Positions 42,947-52,071 of a stretch of DNA of 64,000 bases are shown in pieces. The notes beneath the pieces were generated by a model. The model searched no databases. It saw nothing but the letters and a program-made list of their open reading frames with translations, and had not been told where the DNA came from. The stretch comes from Clostridia bacterium. Its GTDB lineage: Bacteria; Bacillota; Clostridia; Peptostreptococcales; Anaerovoracaceae. The translations under genes and the position numbers were made by a program. How positions within the stretch are numbered: the stretch's first letter is position 1; each line of letters begins with the position of its first letter. The stretch is taken from the NCBI GenBank assembly GCA_902363595.1, contig CABJAP010000019.1, positions 1-64,000 on the forward strand, written 5' to 3'.

Positions 42947-44734
42947 TTATCTGTCTTTCAGCTTATCGCCAGCTCTTTTGCTCGCTTTTGCCATATTGAT
43001 AATATCTTTTCCGCCCAGGATGGCCAGCATAAAGATCATGAGTCCGCCGACGATGAAGGATACCCATACCATGGCCATACCCAGCCCCTGATTTGCAAAG
43101 CCCAGGGAAAGAACATAGTGTCCCAGGAAAATAACCGCGATTACAACCCAGAATACCTTCCAACCGGTCGTATTGGCGCAAAGCCATCCAAAGATGCCGC
43201 CTCTTTGCGGTTTGTCTTCTTCTGCAATCAGCTTGCTGGCCTTCATTTCTTCGCCGAGAACCTTATAGCTGGTCGCTTTTGCCATCTCGTAATCAGGCTT
43301 GGTAGCCAGGCTGACAATGATCATCAAAGGAATGGAAATTGCCACGCCCACATGTACCGCATGCAGACCGAATACCAGGCCGCCCGGGCTTCCTGTCGTC
43401 GCCCACGCATACATTGCCCAGCAAAGAGCTACAGCTCCGCCTCCAATCGTAGCGGCCAGAGCACCCGCTGTCGTGGAACGTTTCCAGAACCAAGCGCTCA
43501 TGGTCGTGGCAAAGAGGCCGGAAAGTCCGATCGCCTGAGCCAAAGCCCACAGAGGAACCAAAATCGGCAGCCACAGAGCGCTGGCAATACCGATGGCCAC
43601 AACAATTACCAAAGAAACTCTGCTGGCAAACAGAACCTGTTTGTCCGTAGCCTTCTTATTGATAATCTTCTGATAAATATCTCTGGTGAGGATGGTTACA
43701 CCATTCATCGCAAAGGATGAACCGCACGAGATAATGGTCATCATCAATCCGGTGAGAATTAGCACGCCTACAGCCGTATTGGAGAAATTAATGGTAAACC
43801 ATGCATACAGGGAGTCGCCTGCCAGACCGTCGGGCATGGTGAATTTGCCGATGGTCACACCCACCAGAATCGCCATACCGCTGAGGAACGGGAGCACGTT
43901 GTAATAGGATCCGCCCAGTACAGCCAGCATTCCGTTGGAGCTTACTCTCGGAGATTCTCCCACATATGCCCACATATACATCCACGGATCAGCCAGATAG
44001 AAGAGGCCCAGCGTTAGCGCATATACGGTAAAGGTAGATGTGTCGATGGCCCAGAAGTTGGTAAAGCTCTTAGGCAGTACATCATAGAAGGCCACAGTCA
44101 CCGTATTGGGATCTCCAATCACTTTGAATGCTACAAGAGCGAAAAGTATAATTCCTGCCGCCTGAAGAATGGATTGGAACCACTGTGTGATCAGTGCGGA
44201 GTATTGCCCTGCCGTAATCAGATACAGCAGAATGATGATTGAAGAAACGACTACGCCGAATTCGGTGCTGGTGCCGAAGACGACCTTCATGGAAACGGAA
44301 ATCGCTAAGAACTGCATACCGGTCAGGATTGCCGGTCTCGTCAGCGAAACAATTGCAGAAGGTACACGGAGCTTTTCGCCGTACCTGGCACAAATGAAGT
44401 CTGAGATCGTGACAGCATTGGTCTTTCGTCCGAAATAGTTCAGCCTTCTTGAGAATAAAATAATGAAAATTACGCTGCCGGTAACAACGAACAGGGATGC
44501 CCACATTTCTGAGATACCGGAGTTAAAGCCATTTCCTACATAACCGGAAACGCTGGCGCCTCCCACGTAGCCGCCCAGATAAGCGGTAGCCAGCAGCCAG
44601 AACGGCGCTTTTCTTCCTGCCAGCAGGAAGTCGTCGGAGGTCGTGGCAAGCCGTTTGAACCACATACCGGCGCCGATGAAAGCGATGACCAGTATGATCA
44701 GTACCACGATGGAAATTGTAACGATAGTGTTCAT
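42947..44734 (-). CDS. sodium:solute symporter 2 (SSS family)
   Basis: This 595-aa membrane protein has about 13 to 14 helices and a C-terminal extension with extra helices. SSS traits include DDFLLAGRKAPFWLLATAYLGGYVGGAS near residue 35, the GSVIFIILFSRRLNYFGRK region, and the mid-protein ISCGSSFAMNGVTILTRDIY. It should import an organic solute with Na+. It is 17 bases downstream of the abgB-like amidohydrolase in a sigma-54 operon, so the imported compound is probably the hydrolase substrate or a product. AAGGAG five bases ahead fixes ATG 44734. Confidence 0.88.
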   Translation of the reverse strand: MNTIVTISIVVLIILVIAFIGAGMWFKRLATTSDDFLLAGRKAPFWLLATAYLGGYVGGASVSGYVGNGFNSGISEMWASLFVVTGSVIFIILFSRRLNYFGRKTNAVTISDFICARYGEKLRVPSAIVSLTRPAILTGMQFLAISVSMKVVFGTSTEFGVVVSSIIILLYLITAGQYSALITQWFQSILQAAGIILFALVAFKVIGDPNTVTVAFYDVLPKSFTNFWAIDTSTFTVYALTLGLFYLADPWMYMWAYVGESPRVSSNGMLAVLGGSYYNVLPFLSGMAILVGVTIGKFTMPDGLAGDSLYAWFTINFSNTAVGVLILTGLMMTIISCGSSFAMNGVTILTRDIYQKIINKKATDKQVLFASRVSLVIVVAIGIASALWLPILVPLWALAQAIGLSGLFATTMSAWFWKRSTTAGALAATIGGGAVALCWAMYAWATTGSPGGLVFGLHAVHVGVAISIPLMIIVSLATKPDYEMAKATSYKVLGEEMKASKLIAEEDKPQRGGIFGWLCANTTGWKVFWVVIAVIFLGHYVLSLGFANQGLGMAMVWVSFIVGGLMIFMLAILGGKDIINMAKASKRAGDKLKDR

Positions 44735-44751
44735 TTTGTCTCCTTTCTATT

Positions 44752-46164
44752 TTATCTATATTTTGCCATAACGTCTTCATTGAGATGGATCGGCGGTTCA
44801 TAATCATCCGGCAGCAGACATTTATAAGTACGCCCTTCCATCCTTTCATCAAATTCCGCCTTCGCTCTGCTCAGCAGATCAGGATCGCACAGCAGATCGG
44901 CCGCTGATAAGGAAATAACCTTGGCCGCGGTGTCCATGCTCTTTTGCCCCATGGTATCCGCCGCGCATCTGGCAACGCCCCAGTGATGCCATCCGCAGTT
45001 TTCCATGCCCATCGCGATCCACGGCGAAGCATAGGGAGCATTCCAGCTGAATTCCGAAGTATCGCAGACAACCGTATATCCGCCTTCAAATGGGGAGATT
45101 TCTTTCGGCAGTCCGGTTTCCGGCGCCCCCAGTTCTCTTTGAATCGCCTTGGCCTTTTCATGTTCTTCTTCGGTAAAGGCCGGCGGACCGACCAACTGCA
45201 TATTCTTATGTACCGCTTCTGCCAGCGCCTTATTGGGGATTTTGTGGTGAGTAGCGGTAATCAGCTCGGTTTCCACTTCTGTTTCTGTTGCCAGCGCCGC
45301 GCCTTCCGCGCACTTGGTAATCCGGCCCAGGGCGTTCTGCGCATCTTCTGTAGTGATGAACCTGCCAATATACCAGGCAGTAGTCACATCTGGGACAACG
45401 CTTGGGAATTCCGGACCAGTATTGGTCAGTGTATAGTTGATGGTATTGGCCGCATCCGGCGGGCATCCTGGATAGATGTGTTCCCGCATCAACTCCACGC
45501 CATGAGCCTGAAGCATGGCCGCATCCAGAGCGCTTCTTCCATGCCACGGAGAGTTGCCATGGGAAGTTCTCCCCTTAAAATGATATTTCACGCTGAAATA
45601 CGCGCAGCAGCTGTCATAATTGGCCTTGGTGTAGGACCATGGATGCCAGTCCAGAAAAGCATCAAATCCCTCAAAGCAACCGGCCTTTCCCATGAAAGGT
45701 TTTCCTAAGCACAGCTCTTCGGCGGGAGTTCCCAGGACTTTGACAGTTCCGCCAAGACCGAATTCCTCCATTGCATTTTTGATGGCAATAGCTGCTTTTG
45801 CGCCTCCTGCTCCCAGCAGATTGTGGCCGCAGCCCTGTCCCGGTGCGCCTTCAACAACCGGCTCCTTAGTCAGAGGTTCCGCCTTCTGGGAAAGTCCTGG
45901 AAGAGCATCATATTCCGCATTGATGCCAATCACGGGACGGCCTTCTCCATAAGATGCGATGAAAGCAGTAGGCATGCCCGCAGCGCCCCTCTCCACCTGG
46001 AATCCGTTTTCCTCCAGCAGGTCCATCAGCACAGCCGATGACTTGAATTCCTGCATGGACAGTTCCGGTGTATTCCAGATTTTCTGTTCCGCTTCATAGA
46101 AGCGTTCTGTGTTCTCTTCGTTCCATTTGATCAAAAAATCTTTGATCTTATTTAATTCACTCAC
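44752..46164 (-). CDS. M20D metallo-amidohydrolase, AbgB-like
   Basis: This 470-aa zinc hydrolase resembles AbgB, the p-aminobenzoyl-glutamate utilisation subunit. The M20 features are INAEYDALPGLS, GAPGQGCGHNLLGAGGAKAA with metal ligands, GTPAEE and the late DTSEFSW. A large dimerisation domain begins near residue 190 (FKGRTSHGNSPWHGRSALDA). No AbgA partner is adjacent, so it probably acts alone on another N-acyl or amide substrate. The start is GTG 46164 with AAGGAG seven bases ahead. A perfect sigma-54 promoter and a downstream sodium symporter make a compact uptake-and-hydrolysis operon. Confidence 0.82.
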   Translation of the reverse strand: MSELNKIKDFLIKWNEENTERFYEAEQKIWNTPELSMQEFKSSAVLMDLLEENGFQVERGAAGMPTAFIASYGEGRPVIGINAEYDALPGLSQKAEPLTKEPVVEGAPGQGCGHNLLGAGGAKAAIAIKNAMEEFGLGGTVKVLGTPAEELCLGKPFMGKAGCFEGFDAFLDWHPWSYTKANYDSCCAYFSVKYHFKGRTSHGNSPWHGRSALDAAMLQAHGVELMREHIYPGCPPDAANTINYTLTNTGPEFPSVVPDVTTAWYIGRFITTEDAQNALGRITKCAEGAALATETEVETELITATHHKIPNKALAEAVHKNMQLVGPPAFTEEEHEKAKAIQRELGAPETGLPKEISPFEGGYTVVCDTSEFSWNAPYASPWIAMGMENCGWHHWGVARCAADTMGQKSMDTAAKVISLSAADLLCDPDLLSRAKAEFDERMEGRTYKCLLPDDYEPPIHLNEDVMAKYR

Positions 46165-46206
46165 TTGACGACTCCTTTCTTTTTCAATTCACACCCATAT
46201 ATAACC

Positions 46207-46221
46207 GCAATATATGTGCCA
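46207..46221 (-). promoter_or_regulatory. sigma-54 promoter of the abgB-like operon
   Basis: The minus strand reads TGGCAC, five bases, TTGC, a perfect match, 43 bases before the GTG start. Confidence 0.9.
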
Positions 46222-46333
46222 AATACGATCGGTGCAGTTTTCAGATTCTTGAGAATTGACAGAAAACCAATGGCTTGAGGATTTTATAAAAAGCGGGCAG
46301 CCTCAAAAAATACCGTAAACTTTTATCATTTTT

Positions 46334-46370
46334 AAGTCAGAATCGACTTTTTAAGTCATGATGACTTAAA
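46334..46370. promoter_or_regulatory. two candidate activator sites (UAS)
   Basis: AAGTC/GACTT arms flank six bases at 46334-46349 and five bases in a longer palindrome at 46350-46370 (arms TTTAAGTCA and TGACTTAAA). They are 113 to 150 bases upstream of the -24 element and overlap the stop codon of the next gene. EBP 4 is the likely binder. Confidence 0.5.
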
Positions 46371-47595
46371 TCGTTTCCTTGTCCAATTTAACCAGGACGT
46401 CGGCAGTCAGTTCCGTTCCCGCCACTAAATCTTCCCACTTGGTGTTCTCCTGAGGACAGTGGCTCATTCCTTTGATGCTGGGGACGAAGATCATTCCCGT
46501 GGGGATGATTTCACTGATAAATACGGCGTCATGGCCGGCCCCTGAAATAATCCGCATAGCGGGCAGATTCTTTTCGTTGGCCGCTTCTTCCACGCAGCCA
46601 ACAATCGTCTCATTAAAGACGGCCGGTTTAGCCCGCCAGTATTGCTCGATTTGAACGGAAACACCAAATTCATCACAAGTCTTCTGGATAATATCTTTCG
46701 TCTGCTGTTCCAGTTCTGCCATACCCTCATCGGTGTGGTAGCGCAGGTCAATACTGAAGTATACGGTTCCCGGAACGATATTCTTGCTGGCCGGCTGAGC
46801 ATTTATGATGCCGTTTGTAATGACAGCCGGTTCTCCAAAGTCAATGCAGTTTTTGCGAATGCGGGAAATGGCTTCTGCGGCGGCGACCAATGCATCCTTT
46901 CTATGGGACATGGGCGTTGTTCCTGCATGGTTTGCTTCTCCGGAAATGGTTATGTCAAGTCCAGTGATTCCCAGTGCACCGGTTACGATTCCGCACGAAA
47001 GGCCCTTGGCATCCAAAACCGGTCCTTGTTCAATATGGGGCTCCAAATAAGCTTTGGCCTTTGTCAGTCGGTTTTCTTTCTCTCCCTGATAACCGATTCG
47101 CTTCAGTTCATCTTCATAGCGAACCCCCTCTGTATCTTCCCGGTCGTATACCCACTGAGGATCAAACACACCTGCGTTTACCCCGCTGGCTAGCATAGGC
47201 GGAACAAATCTTGCGCCTTCCTCATTGGTCCAATCAGCAAGAATTAAATCACTGTCCAGCTCAAGACCGCTTTCTTTGATGGAGAGGATGGCTTCCAATC
47301 CGGCCATGACGCCGAAAAATCCGTCGTATTTCCCTCCGTTGGGCTGAGTATCCATATGGGAGCCCACGCAGATTGGCAGCGCCTTTTCATCCGTTCCCTT
47401 CATCACGCCGTATACGGTTCCCATATCGTCGATGCGCACCGACATTCCAGCTTCCTCCATCCATGAGACTAATAAATCGCGCGCCTCACGATCGGCATCC
47501 GACAGGGCAAGCCTCATCATTCCCTCCTCCTCGGTTACAGCTATTGCGTTAATTCGATCCATTCGCTGTCTAAGTCTCTCCTCGTTTATTCGCAT
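46366..47595 (-). CDS. M20 family amidohydrolase/carbamoylase A (allantoate amidohydrolase-like)
   Basis: This 409-aa zinc enzyme belongs to the hydantoinase/carbamoylase group of M20 hydrolases. Metal and substrate motifs are GSHMDTQPNGGKYDG (about residue 80), DWTNEEGARF, LEPHIEQGPVL, SGEANHAGTTPM, SGAGHDA and SIKGMSHCPQE. It removes a carbamoyl group from an N-carbamoyl amino acid, or acts on allantoate or ureidopropionate; these cannot be separated by eye. It has its own sigma-54 promoter, and EBP 4 is the next gene upstream. Two further members are at 52069 and 59428. Confidence 0.83.
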   Translation of the reverse strand: MRINEERLRQRMDRINAIAVTEEEGMMRLALSDADREARDLLVSWMEEAGMSVRIDDMGTVYGVMKGTDEKALPICVGSHMDTQPNGGKYDGFFGVMAGLEAILSIKESGLELDSDLILADWTNEEGARFVPPMLASGVNAGVFDPQWVYDREDTEGVRYEDELKRIGYQGEKENRLTKAKAYLEPHIEQGPVLDAKGLSCGIVTGALGITGLDITISGEANHAGTTPMSHRKDALVAAAEAISRIRKNCIDFGEPAVITNGIINAQPASKNIVPGTVYFSIDLRYHTDEGMAELEQQTKDIIQKTCDEFGVSVQIEQYWRAKPAVFNETIVGCVEEAANEKNLPAMRIISGAGHDAVFISEIIPTGMIFVPSIKGMSHCPQENTKWEDLVAGTELTADVLVKLDKETI

Positions 47596-47643
47596 TGTTT
47601 TAAGTCTCTCCTTTCCAAATTTGATATTTGCCCCCTATATTCC

Positions 47644-47658
47644 GCAACATCCATGCCA
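47644..47658 (-). promoter_or_regulatory. sigma-54 promoter of carbamoylase A
   Basis: The minus strand reads TGGCAT, five bases, TTGC, 49 bases before the start. Confidence 0.87.
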
Positions 47659-47776
47659 GGTTGCATTTGGAAAACGCGGCAGTATTCTGAAAATACGAAA
47701 AAATAAAGGCTAGAAAGAATTAAAAAAGAACCGTGCTAAAGGTTTGAATTCCTTCAGGCGGCCCCATATAAGTCTA

Positions 47777-47793
47777 AATCGAATTACGCGATT
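47777..47793. promoter_or_regulatory. candidate activator site for carbamoylase A
   Basis: AATCG and CGATT flank seven bases, 119 bases upstream of the -24 element, inside wider AAGTC (47770) and GACTT (47801) half-sites similar to those at 46334-46370. It lies at the end of the EBP 4 gene. Confidence 0.35.
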
Positions 47794-49271
47794 CAGCCTT
47801 GACTTTCCTTTATGTACTTTTTAATTCTGCGATAGGCCGTCGACTGGCTTATGCCCAGGACCTCAGCTACTTTATAACTGCTCTTATAGCGCTCGTAAGC
47901 TTTAATAATGATATCCTTTTCCACCTCTTCCACTGTTTTATTGAGGGCATCTTTTCTGCCGTCTTCCTGGCTGCGTTCATCCTGATCCAGGGCCAGCACC
48001 CAGCCGGATTCATTGGTCACGACCAATCGTTCAATATAATTTTCAAGTTCGCGCACATTGCCTTTCCAATCGTGATTCATGATAAAATTCATGGTTTCTT
48101 CGTCCAACTTCATCTTTTTATTATACTTTTTCATGTACATGTCCAGGAAATGCTGAGTGATCACGCCCAAATCATCCCGTCTTTCCCGCAGCGGCGGAAT
48201 GTAAATGGGGATGACATTGATTCGGTAATAGAGATCGGATCGAAAGGTTCCCCGTTCCACTTCCAACTCCAAAGCCCGGTTACTGGCAGCAATGATTCTG
48301 GTATCGATGGGAATTTCTCTGGTACCCCCTACCCGGGTCAATTTTTTGGTCTGCAAAAAATGAAGGATTTTAACCTGGAGCATCAAAGGCAGCTCACTAA
48401 TTTCGTCGAGAAACAGCGTTCCGCCGTCGCTCAGCTCGATCAGTCCCGGCTTTCCTTTTTTATCAGCTCCAGTGAATGCTCCGCTCTCGTAGCCGAATAG
48501 CTCTGACTCCAGGAGGTTTTCCGGTATGGCTCCGCAGTTGATGCTGACCATCCGTTTTACGGAGCGATTGCTGGTTTCATGGATATAGGAGGCCAGCACG
48601 CCTTTGCCCACACCGGTTTCTCCGGTTATCAGCACATTGGATTCCGTGTTTTTAATCACATCCGCCAATCCCAGAACCTCTTTCATGGCTTTGCTCTCAG
48701 CGATGATTTCTTTTTTCTCTACCTTCTGTTTTTCGCACTTTTCTTTGCCTCGCATATATCGGGTCAAAGAATTCATCTCGTCCAGCTTGACCGCATTGGT
48801 AACAACCCGGAAGAGCGTACCATTTTCATCAAATACCGGTACGCCGGTCACGGCCATACGCTTTACATCACGGATATCCTGCAGTACAGAAATCGGCCGC
48901 TTTTCCTTGAGGGTCAGCAAACACACAGAAGGCCGGAAAATCCCGTCCCCATCCAGGTCAGCCACGTTTTTGCCCAAGACTTCATGCCGGTTCATTTTCA
49001 CCATTTTCTCATAAGATTTATTAACCCTGAGGCATTCGCCGTCTGCATCGCAGACAAAGAAACTGTTGGGAGATTCTTCAAAAATGAGGTTCAACTCTTT
49101 GCTCGACTGAAAGATGACCTCCAGTGCGGCTAGCAGCTCGTCCTCTGTCTGAGGGCTCTTTTTCATCCTGGAAGTCTCGTACTGGGCAATTCCCACGTTT
49201 TCCAGCGCTTTCATGTAAAGCTCCACTTTGGCTTTGATTTTTTCAAACAAGCTTTGATCCATATGTTCCAT
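47793..49271 (-). CDS. sigma-54-dependent transcriptional activator, PAS-AAA+-Fis (EBP 4)
   Basis: This 492-aa enhancer-binding protein has an N-terminal helix, a PAS domain (about 70-185), an AAA+ domain with Walker A GETGVGKG, sigma-54 contact GAFTGA and Walker B GGTLFLDEI, and the C-terminal helix-turn-helix YKVAEVLGISQSTAYRRIK. The true start is ATG 49271 with AAGGAG eight bases ahead; the longer frame would run into preA. It is placed directly upstream of the carbamoylase A gene and is the likely activator of that gene and the abgB-like operon. It is separated from preA by a terminator. Confidence 0.9.
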   Translation of the reverse strand: MEHMDQSLFEKIKAKVELYMKALENVGIAQYETSRMKKSPQTEDELLAALEVIFQSSKELNLIFEESPNSFFVCDADGECLRVNKSYEKMVKMNRHEVLGKNVADLDGDGIFRPSVCLLTLKEKRPISVLQDIRDVKRMAVTGVPVFDENGTLFRVVTNAVKLDEMNSLTRYMRGKEKCEKQKVEKKEIIAESKAMKEVLGLADVIKNTESNVLITGETGVGKGVLASYIHETSNRSVKRMVSINCGAIPENLLESELFGYESGAFTGADKKGKPGLIELSDGGTLFLDEISELPLMLQVKILHFLQTKKLTRVGGTREIPIDTRIIAASNRALELEVERGTFRSDLYYRINVIPIYIPPLRERRDDLGVITQHFLDMYMKKYNKKMKLDEETMNFIMNHDWKGNVRELENYIERLVVTNESGWVLALDQDERSQEDGRKDALNKTVEEVEKDIIIKAYERYKSSYKVAEVLGISQSTAYRRIKKYIKESQG

Positions 49272-49339
49272 AATCGTATCTCCTTTGGGTCCCATGCTAA
49301 ACGAGGATCCTATTTTTGTCAAGAACCACAGCCAAAAAC

Positions 49340-49363
49340 AGGAAAACACCTCCGGAGAGGTGT
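49340..49363 (-). terminator. terminator of the preT-preA operon
   Basis: ACACCT and AGGTGT arms around a short GC loop, followed on the minus strand by TTTT and a second T-run, lie 34 bases after the preA stop. Confidence 0.75.
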
Positions 49364-49396
49364 AATCCCGTTGTGTATGGTAACTTTGTGTGAAGA

Positions 49397-50650
49397 TTAC
49401 TCGTAGTGATGTTTGAGAGTGATATCCGCCGGTTTTCTGCCGTCTTTCCACTTGATTTCTCCCGGTGTAATACATTCCTGAACCGGGCATACGTTGATAC
49501 ACAGGTGGCATCCTACGCAGTTGTCGTTCAGTTCGGGTCTTCTTTTCTCTTCATTCCAGTCAATGGCCTGATGAGCGCCGTCATAACAGGAGATATAACA
49601 TCTGCCGCAGCCAATGCATTTATCTTCATTGAAATCAGGCAGGATTTTGAAGTCACGGTTCAGCTCTTCCGCAGGGATGATATTCGGCAGTGCGCAGCCG
49701 ATAAATTCATCCAGTTTATTGTAACCCCTCTCGTCCATAAAGTGCATGAGGCCGCTCGCCATATCTTCAACAATCCGATATCCGTACTGCATGATGGCAG
49801 TGGTAACCTGAACGTTTCTGCATCCCAAAGCCAGGAATTCAGCCGCGTCTCTCCAGGTTTCAATACCTCCGATTCCAGAAATCTCCAGATCTTTCAACTT
49901 TTCATTCTGGAGCATTTGAGCGATGAATCTGAGCGCGATGGGCTTAACAGCTGCGCCGGAGTAGCCGGAAATCGAAGACTTTCCATTTACAACAGGCATT
50001 GCCGTCATATTCTCAAAGTCAATGTTGGTAATCGACTTGATGGTATTGATCGCCGATACAGAGGCCGCTCCGCCTTCAATAGCTGCGATTGCAGGTTCTT
50101 CCATGTTCTTGCAGTTGGGTGTCATCTTGGCGATGAAGGGGATTTTTGTAGTCTCGGAAACCGCTTTGGAATAAGATCTTACCAGTTCAAGATTGGTTCC
50201 TACGTCAGAACCCATATCGTGGCTGGTCATCTGCGGGCAGGAGAAGTTTCCTTCGATTAAATCCGCTTCCGCCTGTTCCGCCATCTTAGCCAAATCTCTC
50301 CATTCCTGTTCGTTGCTTCCCATGATGGAAGCAACCATGATTTTTTCCGGATAAGCTCTCTTGAGCTTACGCATATTCTCAAAGTTCAATTCAGTAGGCT
50401 TGTCGGAAATCTGCTCCATGTTTTTAAAGCCGACCCATGGTAGGCCCTCTTTATTCACATTGTCAAATCTGGGGGAGCATTCGTCAGCAACGAAGATACC
50501 TACGGTCTTATAAAACACGCCGCCCCAGCCTGCTTCAAAACTCTTTGCAACCATCTCGTAATTACTTCCAACCGGTGAGCTTGAAAGGAAGAACGGATTT
50601 TCGCATTCAACACCTAAATAGTTTATAGATAAATCTTTTTTAACTGCCAT
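49397..50650 (-). CDS. preA: NAD-dependent dihydropyrimidine dehydrogenase, subunit PreA
   Basis: This 417-aa cytoplasmic flavoprotein has an FMN-binding dihydroorotate-dehydrogenase-like barrel, with NFSCPQ, IPFIAKMTPN, and GIGGIETWRDAAEFLALG, followed by two [4Fe-4S] clusters in CIGCGRCYISC and CVGCHLCINVCPVQEC. With PreT it reduces uracil or thymine to the 5,6-dihydro form, or runs in reverse. In pig DPD the general base is a Cys in the segment ACGQD; here the aligned segment reads SDVGT, without Cys, so the acid/base residue must differ. It begins one base after the preT stop. Confidence 0.92.
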   Translation of the reverse strand: MAVKKDLSINYLGVECENPFFLSSSPVGSNYEMVAKSFEAGWGGVFYKTVGIFVADECSPRFDNVNKEGLPWVGFKNMEQISDKPTELNFENMRKLKRAYPEKIMVASIMGSNEQEWRDLAKMAEQAEADLIEGNFSCPQMTSHDMGSDVGTNLELVRSYSKAVSETTKIPFIAKMTPNCKNMEEPAIAAIEGGAASVSAINTIKSITNIDFENMTAMPVVNGKSSISGYSGAAVKPIALRFIAQMLQNEKLKDLEISGIGGIETWRDAAEFLALGCRNVQVTTAIMQYGYRIVEDMASGLMHFMDERGYNKLDEFIGCALPNIIPAEELNRDFKILPDFNEDKCIGCGRCYISCYDGAHQAIDWNEEKRRPELNDNCVGCHLCINVCPVQECITPGEIKWKDGRKPADITLKHHYE

Positions 50651-50651
50651 C

Positions 50652-51917
50652 CTACTTCACTCCTTTCTTCTCAAGATATGCAATCATAGAGGCTGCGGCA
50701 TCTTTTCCCGCCGCTACTGCTTCTACAACTGTCTTGCCGCCGTTTACAATGTCTCCGGCCGCAAAATACTTGTCGGCGCTGGTAATGCCGTCCTCGCCGG
50801 CATCAATCGTGCCTTTTTCCGTAACTTTGACAGGAGCGATCTTCGTCATATCCTGTGGACCCTGGCCGGTTGCAAATACAATGGTATCCGCGGAAACCTG
50901 CATCTGAGCCGCATCGTCTCTGAATCCTTTGAATACGGCAGTTTCAACTTTGCCGTTTCCTTTTACCGCTGCCGGCGCCATACCGGTGGTAATACCGATA
51001 CCCAACTCCAGCGCGTACTGGAATTCCGACATATTGCCGGGAGCCTCTTCCAGTGTTCTTCTGTAAACGATCTTCACATCGTCCGCTCCCAGAAGTTTTG
51101 CGGTTACGGCGCAGTCAACCGTAACATCGCCGCCGCCTACAACGACGACTTTCTTTCCCGGATCGAAGCCTTCGCCCTTGGTTCTGGCTTCCTTCAGGAA
51201 ATCAGCTGCCGCGTAAACGCCTTTCAGGTCTTTTCCTTCGATATCCGGAATCCGGATGCCCCACAAACCGGCACCGATGAATACGGCATCATAATCTGCA
51301 ACATCTGCTTCTTTTACTTCTTTTCCAAATTCAAACTTAACACCCAGACCTTCTACCTGTGCGATATCGTGGTCAACGACAGCCTGAGGCAGTCTGCTGG
51401 GAACGATTCCGTATGTAAGCACGCCGCCGGCCTTGGCTTCTCTTTCCAGGATTGTCACCTGATATCCGGCTTTGGCCAGTTCTGCGGCACAGGCCAGAGA
51501 TGCTGGTCCTGCTCCTACGCAGGCAACCTTTGCCGCCTTCTTTTCATCAGGCGCATTCAGTATTTTCATACCGAACGTCTTTTCTTGATCAATGGCATAT
51601 CTCTGCAGCTTTCCGATTTCAATCGGTCTGTCGATGCCGCATCTCGAGCAAGCTTCCTCGCAAAGCTTGTCATATGGGCAAACTCTTGCGCAGGTTCCGC
51701 CTAAAACATTGTTTTCTCGAATCGTTTCAGCTGCGCCTTTGACGTTTCTGAATCTGATCGAGCGAATGAACTTTGCAGGGTCAGTTCCTGCCGGGCAGCT
51801 CTGGCTGCATGGTGCGTCGTGACACAACAGGCATCTTGCGGCTTCTTCCATAGCGGTTCTATGGCTAAATCCACAAACAGCTTCTGCGGTGTACTTTGCT
51901 TCTACTACTTTACTCAA
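50652..51917 (-). CDS. preT: NAD-dependent dihydropyrimidine dehydrogenase, subunit PreT
   Basis: This 421-aa protein resembles the glutamate synthase small subunit. It has N-terminal iron-sulfur cysteines (CLLCHDAPCSQSC, CARVCPYDKLCEEAC), an FAD site (VACVGAGPASLACAAELA, about residue 132), an NAD(P) site (VVVVGGGDVTVDCA) and the C-terminal FATGQGPQ. It passes electrons between NADH and the PreA flavin through iron-sulfur centres. The start is TTG 51917, eight bases after AAGGAGG. It is separated from the carbamoylase B gene by terminator and stem-loop structures, so a promoter of its own is likely but was not found. Confidence 0.92.
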   Translation of the reverse strand: MSKVVEAKYTAEAVCGFSHRTAMEEAARCLLCHDAPCSQSCPAGTDPAKFIRSIRFRNVKGAAETIRENNVLGGTCARVCPYDKLCEEACSRCGIDRPIEIGKLQRYAIDQEKTFGMKILNAPDEKKAAKVACVGAGPASLACAAELAKAGYQVTILEREAKAGGVLTYGIVPSRLPQAVVDHDIAQVEGLGVKFEFGKEVKEADVADYDAVFIGAGLWGIRIPDIEGKDLKGVYAAADFLKEARTKGEGFDPGKKVVVVGGGDVTVDCAVTAKLLGADDVKIVYRRTLEEAPGNMSEFQYALELGIGITTGMAPAAVKGNGKVETAVFKGFRDDAAQMQVSADTIVFATGQGPQDMTKIAPVKVTEKGTIDAGEDGITSADKYFAAGDIVNGGKTVVEAVAAGKDAAASMIAYLEKKGVK

Positions 51918-51956
51918 TTTACATTCCTCCTTACCGCGTCGCTTCTTTCCTTTTGG

Positions 51957-52007
51957 AAAAAAAGCTGCATCATCAAATGGCTTTTAGGGTCAGTGAAAAT
52001 GCAGCTT
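51957..52007 (-). terminator. terminator of carbamoylase B
   Basis: Arms AAGCTGCAT and ATGCAGCTT with a 28-base loop end in seven T on the minus strand, 62 bases after the carbamoylase B stop. Confidence 0.7.
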
Positions 52008-52017
52008 ATCCATTCAG

Positions 52018-52038
52018 GGGAGCTTGACAAAAGCTCCC
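52018..52038 (-). other. stem-loop between carbamoylase B and preT
   Basis: GGGAGCTT and AAGCTCCC with a five-base loop, no U-run. It could combine with the downstream terminator as an attenuator. Confidence 0.5.
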
Positions 52039-52052
52039 TCCATTATCCTCTG

Positions 52053-52071
52053 TAGTGACGAATCGTCACTA
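52053..52071. promoter_or_regulatory. 19-bp palindrome at the end of carbamoylase B
   Basis: Arms TAGTGACG and CGTCACTA flank three bases; the palindrome runs into the stop codon of carbamoylase B and lies 136 bases before preT. It may be a binding site for preT control. Confidence 0.35.

Noticed and set aside
51930..51960. possible sigma-54 promoter before preT
   Set aside because: The only GG and GC pair is one base too far apart and the -12 TTGC is missing.
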